Origin: Holophaga foetida DSM 6591
GTDB lineage: Bacteria; Acidobacteriota; Holophagae; Holophagales; Holophagaceae
Reading direction: 5' to 3'
DNA: 64,000 bases
Assembly: GCF_000242615.2 (NCBI RefSeq)
Contig: NZ_KI912268.1
Span: 201,229 to 265,228 of the forward strand
The notes beneath the pieces were generated by a model. It did not search any database. It was not told where the DNA came from and saw only the letters and a list, made by a program, of their open reading frames with translations. Shown here one piece after another: positions 18,697-25,174 of this stretch. Position 1 is the first letter of the stretch; each line of letters opens with the position of its first letter. A program made the position numbers and the translations under genes.

Positions 18697-19167
18697 TCAG
18701 CGGCGCATACCCCGGCCACCGCGGCGGGGGCCATTCCCGTATCCTGCCTGGCCCATGTTCTGGCAGAGCTTGTCGGCTTCCGCCTGTTGCTCAGGGGTGA
18801 GGATGGCCCTCTGTTCCAGACGCATGGCCCGTTGGACCATCATGAGGTCAAGCTGGCGGTCGGCCACGGGTTGATGGAGCTGCTTGAGCTGGGCAGGGGT
18901 GCTGGCCGGGTTCAGGCAAGCCTGGTGGAAGGCCTTCTGGGCATCCTGGAGGGCCTGGCGCTTGGCGTTGAGTTCCACCGCATGCTTTGCCCGGATGGTC
19001 TCGATCTTGGAACGCTGATCATCCGTTAGCTTCAGGGTGGCAGCCATCTGCCTACCCATGCGGCCCTCACCGGGGGCGCTGCACCCGGGGAAGGGCTGGG
19101 CCGCCAGGGGGGCTGTTGCGACGAGACCGAGGGCGGCGCAGGCCAGGATCATGGAACGAAGGGACAT
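18697..19167 (-). CDS. Spy/CpxP-like periplasmic protein (LTxxQ family)
   Basis: A 156-residue exported protein. ATG 19167 follows a GGAGGTT site and starts a clear signal peptide ending in PLAAQ; an upstream in-frame start would put 13 residues before it. The mature chain is helical and contains two LTxxQ-type motifs: LKLTDDQRSKIETIRAKH near residue 47 and ILTPEQQAEADKLC near 130, the mark of the Spy/CpxP/heavy-metal-resistance family. Such proteins are periplasmic chaperones or metal-stress sensors. The C-terminus is Gly/Arg-rich (GPRRGGRGMRR). Its function here is inferred. Confidence 0.75.
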   Translation of the reverse strand: MSLRSMILACAALGLVATAPLAAQPFPGCSAPGEGRMGRQMAATLKLTDDQRSKIETIRAKHAVELNAKRQALQDAQKAFHQACLNPASTPAQLKQLHQPVADRQLDLMMVQRAMRLEQRAILTPEQQAEADKLCQNMGQAGYGNGPRRGGRGMRR

Positions 19168-19248
19168 TGGAACCTCCAACTGAAAGGGCGGAATCGTTCC
19201 GCTCACAGGTATAGAGGGGGGTGGGGCGAAGTCGTTTAGCCAGGAAGT

Positions 19249-19277
19249 TCAAAAGAGTAAACGCAGAGGGCACAGAT
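19249..19277. repeat. CAGAGGGCAC dispersed repeat, copy 2
   Basis: Matches the segment at 14317 with a few substitutions. It lies in the gap between the Spy-like gene and the end of mltA. The role is unknown. Confidence 0.45.
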
Positions 19278-19289
19278 TAATAAGCTGGA

Positions 19290-20438
19290 TCAGGGTTTGC
19301 TGCCAGACCTTGCTTTAAGCTTTTCATCCTTGCCATCTCGTCCATCCTGCTCTTCCCTGATCAGCATCAGGTAGGCCTGGACTGGTGCATGGACCAAGCG
19401 CCCGGCTTGGTTTCCTGCCTCGGGGCCGATGCCGCAGTAGAGGTCCAGCCTGCCGGGACCCCGGATCGCTGAACCGGAGTCCTGGGCCAGGACCAGGCGG
19501 TTCGGGACATCCGTGGGCAGTCCCGCCAGCAGGATGGGGAGGCCCGAGGGATAGATGCTCCGATCGATGGCCACGGTCCGCAGGGGGGTGACGGGCACGC
19601 CGAGGCTCCCCCTGGGTGGCCCGGGGATGTCCTTGAAGAATACGAAGCGATTGTTGCGCTGGACGTAGGTGTCCATGTCTTCCGGATGGAGCTGGAAGTG
19701 CTCGCGGAGGCTGACTTTGCCTTCCCTCAGGCACTCCTCCTGGATCTTCCTGTCCCGGCTCATTTCAAAGGCGATGGGGGTGTAGGGGTATTGGGTGGCG
19801 CCGTGGAAGCCGACAGCGACGAGAGACCCATCCGGCATCCGGAGCTGGGCCGAGCCCTGCACCTGAATCATGTAGGCGTCCCATCGATTCTTGAGCCAGA
19901 AGGCTTCCAGTCCCTTGAGCTTTCCGCGGGCGGTGCTCAGGCCATCGGCTCCTTCCAGCTCTATCCGGGTGGGGTGGGGCAGGGGCCAGCGGTCCAGGTT
20001 CCCGGGGCGGCTGTAAAGGGGCCATCGGTATGCGCCCCCCCGCTCGCGGGAGGCCTCGTAGACCGGGGTGAAGTAGCCGGTGAGGGCCACGGTGCCCTGG
20101 TCGTCCTGGCCGGCCATGGGTATCCACTGGAATTCGGAGGATAATGATTTATTAAGCTCATCGAGATCCCCGCAGCGTCTCAAAAGGGTCTGAAGGCGCT
20201 TCAGGGTGCGTTGAACTCGCTCCAGGGTGAAGGGCGCTGCACACTTGGCATAGTCCCTTCTGCCTCTGGGGCTCTCCAGGTAGCTGAGACTCTCCTCCAG
20301 GGCCTGGGCCAAGTGTTCCCGCTGCAGGACATCCCGTAGAGAAGCATCGGATGGCACCGCCTTCACCGGAGGAAGGCAGGGCGTGGCGGCCATGAGGCTC
20401 GCCCCCAGGAAGAGCGAGGCGATCAGCCTAGCGGCCAT
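19290..20438 (-). CDS. mltA: Membrane-bound lytic murein transglycosylase A
   Basis: A 382-residue MltA-family enzyme that cleaves peptidoglycan glycan strands with formation of 1,6-anhydro ends. A signal peptide occupies residues 1-19; the Cys in ATPCLPP is not in a standard lipobox, so lipidation is uncertain. Family motifs are TGYFTPVYEAS near residue 120, FHGATQYPYTPIAFEM near 215, NNRFVFFKD near 265, and the C-terminal 3D domain with AQDSGSAIRGPGRLDLYCG near 330, carrying the catalytic Asp region. The last 20 residues are low-complexity (EEQDGRDGKDEKLKA) and are encoded by a degenerate nine-base CAGGAT-type repeat. The start overlaps the end of the upstream YrdC-family gene by 16 bases. 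Confidence 0.9.
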   Translation of the reverse strand: MAARLIASLFLGASLMAATPCLPPVKAVPSDASLRDVLQREHLAQALEESLSYLESPRGRRDYAKCAAPFTLERVQRTLKRLQTLLRRCGDLDELNKSLSSEFQWIPMAGQDDQGTVALTGYFTPVYEASRERGGAYRWPLYSRPGNLDRWPLPHPTRIELEGADGLSTARGKLKGLEAFWLKNRWDAYMIQVQGSAQLRMPDGSLVAVGFHGATQYPYTPIAFEMSRDRKIQEECLREGKVSLREHFQLHPEDMDTYVQRNNRFVFFKDIPGPPRGSLGVPVTPLRTVAIDRSIYPSGLPILLAGLPTDVPNRLVLAQDSGSAIRGPGRLDLYCGIGPEAGNQAGRLVHAPVQAYLMLIREEQDGRDGKDEKLKARSGSKP

Positions 20439-21028
20439 GGTCCGGCTCCCTGCCTCAGCACAAGGGGTTCGTCTCCGGTGAGATCCAGGATTGTGCTGGA
20501 TTCCCCCACGGGTTCACCGCAGTCCACCACCATGTCCAGGGCATGTCCCAGCTCCTCCTGGATCTCCCAGGAGCTCAGAAGGGGGGGCTCTCCATAGAGA
20601 TTGGCGCTGGTGCTGAGGATGGGCTCTCCGGCGAGCTTGGTTATGGCCGTGCAGAAGGGGTTGTCCGGAATGCGGAGCCCAACGGTCTGCTTGGCCTGGA
20701 GGTAGCGGGGAACTTCCCGGCTAGCGGGAAGGATGACCGTGTAGGGGCCCGGAAGGAGCTGTTTGAGGAGGCGGAAGGTGCTGGTCTCCATGTGTCGGGC
20801 GTAGCGGCAGAGCATTTCCATGTCGGCGCAGAGGATGGACATCGGTTTGCGGGGATCCCGGTGCTTGAGGGTCAGGATCCTGTCCACGGCCTTCTTGCGG
20901 GAGATGAGGCAGCCCAGGCCGTAGAGGGTATCCGTGGGGTAGGCAATGACGCCGTCCCTGGTGAGAATCTCGAGAATCCGCTCCAGGTGCCGCTGCTGGG
21001 GTGTATCGGGATGGAGGGAGAGGATCAT
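20423..21028 (-). CDS. Sua5/YciO/YrdC-family protein (threonylcarbamoyl-AMP synthase-like)
   Basis: A 201-residue single-domain YrdC-fold protein. Motifs: GVIAYPTDTLYGLGC near residue 27, KHRDPRKPMSILC near 52 (the KxR region for nucleotide binding), LPGPYTVILPAS near 88, VGLRIPDN and ILSTSANLYGEPP (SxN motif). It resembles the YciO branch more than TsaC by its KPMSILC and LLKQLLPGPYT segments. TsaC/Sua5 makes threonylcarbamoyl-AMP for tRNA t6A37; YciO has weaker activity of the same kind. The ATG overlaps the stop of the upstream Nudix gene in ATGA, so translation is coupled. Confidence 0.85.
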   Translation of the reverse strand: MILSLHPDTPQQRHLERILEILTRDGVIAYPTDTLYGLGCLISRKKAVDRILTLKHRDPRKPMSILCADMEMLCRYARHMETSTFRLLKQLLPGPYTVILPASREVPRYLQAKQTVGLRIPDNPFCTAITKLAGEPILSTSANLYGEPPLLSSWEIQEELGHALDMVVDCGEPVGESSTILDLTGDEPLVLRQGAGPWPLG

Positions 21029-21696
21029 CGCCCCACCTCCTGCCACCGGGTCCGTCCCGGGCTGGGGTGCTCCATGGGGCACTGAAAGAAGCGCTCTGCC
21101 AGTCCCGGTGCGAGATGGCCGGGAACCCCTGTCCGGCGGGCGTGCTCGGCCAGGAGGGCCATCACCGTGAGGCTGTCCGTGATCTCACCCGAGAGCACCC
21201 TGGACAGGCACTGTTCAAAGGGTTCCCGGCGCAGGGCGAGTTCCTCGTCCTCCTCGGGGGCATGGCCATCGGGGTGATCCATCAGGTCTGAAGCCCGGAA
21301 GAGGAAGACCTCCTCGTCGGTGCTGGAGTTACTGGTATGGAAGAAGGCCAGGGGCTCCCAGACCAGGGCATCCAGACCCGCCTCCTCCTGGAGTTCCCGG
21401 CGCACGGCCTCAAAGGGGCTCTCCCTCTCGTCTCCGCCTCCCTCCGGCAGTTCCCAGGAGTAGTGCTCCAGGGGGTAGCGCCACTGCCCCACCAGCACCA
21501 CCCGATCCTGCTCGTCCAGGGCTAGGACCCCGCAGGCGGTGCGACGGAAGCCACACACGGCGTAGCAACCCTCCGCTCCCCGACGGTGAATGAACCGGTC
21601 TTCCCGGACGCGGATCCAGGGCGAGTCGTAGATCATTCGCCGGTCCAGGACCTTGTAGGGGTTGGGTTCAAGGGGAATGGGGAGGGGCTCAGGCAT
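21025..21696 (-). CDS. Nudix hydrolase, ADP-ribose pyrophosphatase type
   Basis: A 223-residue protein, the first gene of an overlapping three-gene run (Nudix, YrdC-family, mltA). A complete Nudix box GX5EX7REUXEEXGU is seen around residues 86-108, ending in RRELQEEAGLDAL. The preceding VVLVGQWRYPLEHYSWELPEG is the typical substrate-side strand of ADP-ribose pyrophosphatases (RYP...WELPAG). The enzyme would hydrolyse ADP-ribose or related nucleoside diphosphate sugars with Mg2+. About 45 residues follow the catalytic domain without assigned function. The coupling with the YrdC-family gene may be only translational economy. Confidence 0.85.
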   Translation of the reverse strand: MPEPLPIPLEPNPYKVLDRRMIYDSPWIRVREDRFIHRRGAEGCYAVCGFRRTACGVLALDEQDRVVLVGQWRYPLEHYSWELPEGGGDERESPFEAVRRELQEEAGLDALVWEPLAFFHTSNSSTDEEVFLFRASDLMDHPDGHAPEEDEELALRREPFEQCLSRVLSGEITDSLTVMALLAEHARRTGVPGHLAPGLAERFFQCPMEHPSPGRTRWQEVGR

Positions 21697-21902
21697 GTAC
21701 CAGCACCAATCAAAGGCGGCTTCCGTGAGGCTTCACGGTTCTTTAATCATAGTGGGCCAAGGGCATGACGGATAGGCGGGGGGAATTGGGCCAGCCGTTT
21801 AGGGAATGCGGATAGCTCCATGTTCTCTCCTTGTTTTTGTGGTACGAACGGACCGTTGTGCGGTACTATGGGGTTAGCCATGGAATAAATGCGGAGAGTC
21901 AT

Positions 21903-23039
21903 GTGTTGGAAGAACTGAAAATTCGTAACAAGATTCTTTACATATGCATGATTCCCATTGCCGGAACATTGGTTCTGGCCATCCTCTCCCTCTCGGGGGC
22001 AGGGGGCTCATCCCGCGGGATAGCTGTCGTCGCAGTGCTCCTGGTGACAGCGCTACTGGGGCTCTGGGCGGCTTTTCGTCTCGGCCAGAGGCTCCAGGCG
22101 AGTGCCTTGTCCATTGCCAGGAGTGCTGAGGCTCTGGCCAATGGCGATCTTTCCATCACGTGCAAACTCGATAATGATGATGAATTAAGCGCTATTTCCA
22201 TCCAAGTCAATAAAGCCATCACCAGGATCCGGGAAGATTCCCGAGTGATTGCCCAGATCTGTGAGCGCGTGGCTTCGACCGCCACAGAGCTCTCCGCGAC
22301 CATGACCCAGATCGAGGGGGCGACCCAGGAGATCAGCCGTGGTGCTGATGAGCAGCGGGTAGAGGTGGAGAGTTCCGCCAGGACCATTGACAACATCAAG
22401 GACTTCCTTGAAAAGGTCCACGCTGGGCAGACTTCGGATATGGCGATGCTGGAGAAGATGGGTGTAGTCGGCCGTACCAGTGTGCAGACCGTGGATGCCT
22501 CCATCCGGGCCATGGAGGCCATCAAGGATAGTTCCTCCCAGGTTGAAGCGATCACGACGGTCATCACCGAGATTGCCAATCAGACCAATCTCTTGAGTCT
22601 CAATGCTGCCATCGAGGCTGCCAAGGCCCTTGAGTACGGCAAGGGATTCGCCGTGGTTGCCGAGGAGGTCCGGAAGTTGGCGGAACGTTCCGCCAAGGCT
22701 GCCGAAGAGATTTCGCACCTTATCCAGGAGAGCGGTTCCCGCGTGGTGAAAGGGGCGGAGTGTGTTCAAACCGTCCAGGGGGGGCTGAGCGAACTGGTTT
22801 CCGGGACCAAGGTGATTTTCGACGGCTGCAGCTTCTCCATTGTGGGTGTCCGCACCCAGGCTGATGAGAGCGGCCAGCTCGCAGGACGTATGAAGAAGAC
22901 TCTGATGATCACCGAAGGTAACGCCTCTGCCACCCACCAGCTTTCGGCTGCGGTTACCGAGAGTGTCCGTACTATTGATGATCTGGCCAAGATGGCCCAC
23001 GAGCTGAATACGATTTCGGGTCGTTTCACTCTCGCGTAA
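21903..23039 (+). CDS. Methyl-accepting chemotaxis protein lacking a sensor domain
   Basis: A 378-residue receptor. GTG 21903 follows a GGAGAG site and begins shortly before the first membrane helix; a TTG at 21831 would add 24 unlikely residues. Two hydrophobic helices ([20 protein letters not shown] and [19 protein letters not shown]) are separated by only about ten residues, so there is no periplasmic ligand domain. HAMP follows, then the signalling coiled coil with [20 protein letters not shown] at the tip and [18 protein letters not shown] after it. The C-terminal part lacks the CheR-binding pentapeptide. It may sense through its membrane or HAMP region, for example redox or membrane state. 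A strong bidirectional terminator follows. Confidence 0.88.
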   Translation: MLEELKIRNKILYICMIPIAGTLVLAILSLSGAGGSSRGIAVVAVLLVTALLGLWAAFRLGQRLQASALSIARSAEALANGDLSITCKLDNDDELSAISIQVNKAITRIREDSRVIAQICERVASTATELSATMTQIEGATQEISRGADEQRVEVESSARTIDNIKDFLEKVHAGQTSDMAMLEKMGVVGRTSVQTVDASIRAMEAIKDSSSQVEAITTVITEIANQTNLLSLNAAIEAAKALEYGKGFAVVAEEVRKLAERSAKAAEEISHLIQESGSRVVKGAECVQTVQGGLSELVSGTKVIFDGCSFSIVGVRTQADESGQLAGRMKKTLMITEGNASATHQLSAAVTESVRTIDDLAKMAHELNTISGRFTLA

Positions 23040-23075
23040 TAGCAAAAACGCCCGCGGATGCGGGCGTTTTTGCTA
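23040..23075. terminator. Bidirectional rho-independent terminator
   Basis: A perfect 16-bp stem (TAGCAAAAACGCCCGC with its complement) and a four-base GGAT loop. The A-run and T-run at its ends let it work on both strands: for the MCP gene rightward and for rpsO leftward. Confidence 0.9.
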
Positions 23076-23096
23076 TTTGCTATTACGCTTGTAAGA

Positions 23097-23366
23097 CTAG
23101 CGGCGCAGGCCGAGCTTCTCGATGAGGGAGGCGTAACGGGCCTTGTTCTTGCGCTTCAGGTAGTCCAGCAGGCTGCGGCGCTGGCCGACCATGATCAGGA
23201 GGCCGCGGCGGCTGTGGTAGTCCTTGGTGTGGGTCTTGAAGTGCTCGGTCAGGTCGTTGATGCGCTTGGTCAGCAGGGCAACCTGGACTTCGGGGGAACC
23301 GGTGTCGGTGGCGTGCTGCTTGAAGTCTTCGATGATGATCGTCTTCTGATCGGTGGTCAGGGCCAT
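23097..23366 (-). CDS. rpsO: 30S ribosomal protein S15
   Basis: An 89-residue protein, the exact usual length of S15. It begins [15 protein letters not shown] and contains the family signature: [39 protein letters not shown] and [21 protein letters not shown]15 binds 16S rRNA helices 20-22 and nucleates assembly of the 30S platform. The ATG follows AAAAGGAG; longer upstream frames are not part of the protein. It lies downstream of tRNA-Leu on the same strand, separated by a terminator and a roughly 100-base leader that may carry autoregulation. Confidence 0.97.
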   Translation of the reverse strand: MALTTDQKTIIIEDFKQHATDTGSPEVQVALLTKRINDLTEHFKTHTKDYHSRRGLLIMVGQRRSLLDYLKRKNKARYASLIEKLGLRR

Positions 23367-23465
23367 GGTGGGCTCCTTTTCGGGGTTCATCCCGTCACCC
23401 GTCCCGCAGTCCCGTGCCGCGAAGGGGGTCGAGTCCGGAGGGGGCCGGACGCCCTGGCAAGTCAA
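23367..23465 (-). promoter_or_regulatory. rpsO leader, possible S15 autoregulatory RNA
   Basis: The 5' region of rpsO starts after the tRNA terminator. It contains a stem-loop GTCCGG-CCCCCT-CCGGAC (23433-23450) and further G/C-rich segments before the ribosome-binding site. S15 represses its own translation through leader structures in several phyla, and these structures are not conserved between them. The present call rests only on position and the visible stem. Confidence 0.25.
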
Positions 23466-23490
23466 AAACCGGCACGCAAGGTGCCGGTTT
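23466..23490 (-). terminator. Terminator after tRNA-Leu
   Basis: A ten-base perfect stem AAACCGGCAC / GTGCCGGTTT with a five-base loop. Read on the minus strand it ends in TTTTT, three bases past the tRNA 3' end region. Confidence 0.75.
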
Positions 23491-23493
23491 AGG

Positions 23494-23580
23494 TGGTGCG
23501 GATAGAGGGACTCGAACCCCCACGACCGTAAGGCCACTAGCACCTGAAGCTAGCGCGTCTACCAATTCCGCCATATCCGC
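23494..23580 (-). tRNA. tRNA-Leu (CAG)
   Basis: On the minus strand the acceptor arms GCGGATA and TATCCGC pair fully, followed by discriminator A and an encoded CCA. The anticodon stem CTAGC/GCTAG encloses the loop TTCAGGT, giving anticodon CAG. A class II variable arm (TGGCCTTACGGTCG region) and a GGTTCGAGTCC T-arm are present. The 84-nt body plus CCA fits tRNA-Leu. Confidence 0.95.
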
Positions 23581-23703
23581 TTGGATTCCGCCGCACCCCT
23601 CGAGGCTGATCAGCGTGAAACCAAATCGTATCGCGGGTTGAGGAGCATGGCAAGCACGAATTTTAGGGGAGAGCCGTGTCCGGGGTGGAAATTGGGCTTG
23701 ATG

Positions 23704-23720
23704 TTGAGAATGAGTCTCAA
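23704..23720. promoter_or_regulatory. Fur-like iron-box upstream of flavodoxin
   Basis: TTGAGAATGAGTCTCAA is a 17-base near-palindrome (TTGAGA ... TCTCAA) close to known Fur boxes. It lies about 157 bases before the flavodoxin start. Flavodoxins are commonly induced by iron starvation, which supports the assignment. Confidence 0.6.
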
Positions 23721-23876
23721 TAAACTAAATGCACCACCGCCGCCCAGGCTGGGCTACGGCTTCATTCTGTAAGCAAAAGAGGCTTCTCCGTGATACGCAT
23801 CCGTCTGCCCCTCCCTCAGGCCCGCCCTCTCTTTGACACGATCTGTACCGGCATTGGTGGCCGGCAAGGAGAATGC

Positions 23877-24365
23877 ATGCCCAGCAATTTGATCCTCTTC
23901 GGTTCAACCCTCGGCGATACGGAACGCATTGCGGGAAGGCTCGCTAAGCTGCTGCCGGGTGAGACCCGGCTTGCATCCGTTGCCACCTTCCGGATGGCGA
24001 GCCTGATGGACTTCGACCGCATTCTCCTCGGAACCAGCACCTGGGGAGCGGGGGATCTCCAGGACGACTGGGAGAGCGCTGTGGGACAGCTGCGCGGCTT
24101 GGATCTGACCGGAAAGACCGTGGCTCTATTCGGGCTCGGAGATGCCTCCGGCTACCCAGACACTTTCGTGGATGGCTTGGGAATACTCCATGAGGCCGTA
24201 TCCAAGGCCGGGGCTGTTCGGGTTGGCTACTGGCCCACCGATGGCTATGCCTTTGATGCTTCCAGGGCTGTTGTGGAGGGGCGCTTTGCGGGGCTGGTGC
24301 TGGATGAGGCAAGCCAGTCCCATCTGACCGAGGAGCGGCTGGGTCGATGGGTCAGGGAGCTGTAG
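23877..24365 (+). CDS. Flavodoxin (short-chain type)
   Basis: A 162-residue flavodoxin fold. ILFGSTLGDTERIAGRL at the N-terminus is the FMN phosphate loop (here S-T-L-G-D-T where T-x-T-G-x-T is usual). LLGTSTWGAGDLQDDWE carries the aromatic FMN-stacking Trp region, and ALFGLGDASGYPDTFVDGLG matches the third FMN contact loop with Asp. Flavodoxins replace ferredoxins as low-potential electron carriers during iron limitation. ATG 23877 follows AAGGAGA; the 29 residues upstream in frame are unrelated. The DUF2023 gene starts eight bases after its stop, and a Fur-like box precedes the pair. Confidence 0.9.
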   Translation: MPSNLILFGSTLGDTERIAGRLAKLLPGETRLASVATFRMASLMDFDRILLGTSTWGAGDLQDDWESAVGQLRGLDLTGKTVALFGLGDASGYPDTFVDGLGILHEAVSKAGAVRVGYWPTDGYAFDASRAVVEGRFAGLVLDEASQSHLTEERLGRWVREL

Positions 24366-24373
24366 GAGCCCGT

Positions 24374-24703
24374 ATGCGAGTCCTGGCACACCACATCTAC
24401 GAGTATGAGAAGGGGCTCAGGAGCCTTGTCCTGCACACGCTGCCCAGCTCGCTGGAATCCGGGGCCGTGGAGCGTCTTCGGCGTCGGGGCATCTGCTTCC
24501 ATGTCGAGCGGGTCAGCGAAAGCCGAATCAACATCTTCCTGGGGGATCCCCTGTGCGTGGAGGTGGTGACCCGGATGTGCCGGAAGCCTCTGGAGACCTT
24601 GAGTCCTGAGGAGGATTTCATCCTGGGCATCATGCTGGGGTACAGCCGCCTCGGACAGTGCCGCCGCTACATTCAGCGGAAGGCCCTGGCCAAAGCGGGG
24701 TAG
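24374..24703 (+). CDS. DUF2023 family protein
   Basis: A 109-residue protein resembling PF09633 (DUF2023): MRVLAHHIYEYEKGLRSLVL at the start, then RLRRRGICFHVERVSESRIN, and LSPEEDFILGIMLGYSRLGQC near residue 80. Family members are small cytoplasmic proteins commonly encoded next to flavodoxin, as here. No function is established; a role in flavodoxin expression or in an iron-poor redox response is an inference from gene pairing. GGAG sits just before the ATG. Confidence 0.75.
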   Translation: MRVLAHHIYEYEKGLRSLVLHTLPSSLESGAVERLRRRGICFHVERVSESRINIFLGDPLCVEVVTRMCRKPLETLSPEEDFILGIMLGYSRLGQCRRYIQRKALAKAG

Positions 24704-24707
24704 GGGA

Positions 24708-25172
24708 TCACCACTCCTTGTAGGGAATCCCGTTCATCCCCTTGCGGTCCGAAAGGCTGTAGACGTCGAAGACGCTTCCGCCGCCCCAGCTCGTGCTGTC
24801 GGACTCGTCCTGGGCGGAGCGAAGGCCCCACTGGGGTTTGCCCGTGAAGGGATCCACCGGGATTCGCCGCAGGAAGCGGATCTTGGTGGTCTTGCCGGTG
24901 AGAGATACGCCTTCCACGAGGACTTCCAGGGATTCCGGATAGCCGTTGTTCGCCACAGGAGGGGCTGTGATCTTCTGCTGGTCCGCCATGGCCTTGTAGT
25001 TGTCAATGGCTGTGCGCATCTCCCGCAGGTTCCGGCGCAGCTCGATTTCCTGCTGCCGGGTGATGCCGTTCTTCACCATGGGGATGACCGCCGAGGCCAG
25101 GATCACCAGGACCGTGGCCACGGTGAGCATCTCCAGGAGAGTGAAGCCGCGCTGGGAGCGCTTCCAGAGCAT
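24708..25172 (-). CDS. GspG/PilA-type pseudopilin
   Basis: A 154-residue prepilin. QRGFTLLEMLTVATVLVILA at residues 7-26 is a canonical type III signal: prepilin peptidase would cut after Gly9, leaving Phe with Glu at +5. The C-terminal part has the GspG layout, with a short beta region ending IPVDPFTGKPQWGL, SDSTSWGGGSVFDVYSLSD, typical of major pseudopilins ('DPWG.PY.Y'). It is the last gene of a six-gene leftward operon, two bases after the secretin stop. It would form or prime the pseudopilus of that machine. Confidence 0.85.
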   Translation of the reverse strand: MLWKRSQRGFTLLEMLTVATVLVILASAVIPMVKNGITRQQEIELRRNLREMRTAIDNYKAMADQQKITAPPVANNGYPESLEVLVEGVSLTGKTTKIRFLRRIPVDPFTGKPQWGLRSAQDESDSTSWGGGSVFDVYSLSDRKGMNGIPYKEW

Positions 25173-25174
25173 GG

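Noticed and set aside
23494..23580. tRNA-Leu as an integration site for a mobile element
   Set aside because: No integrase, no duplicated tRNA 3' end and no island boundary are visible nearby.
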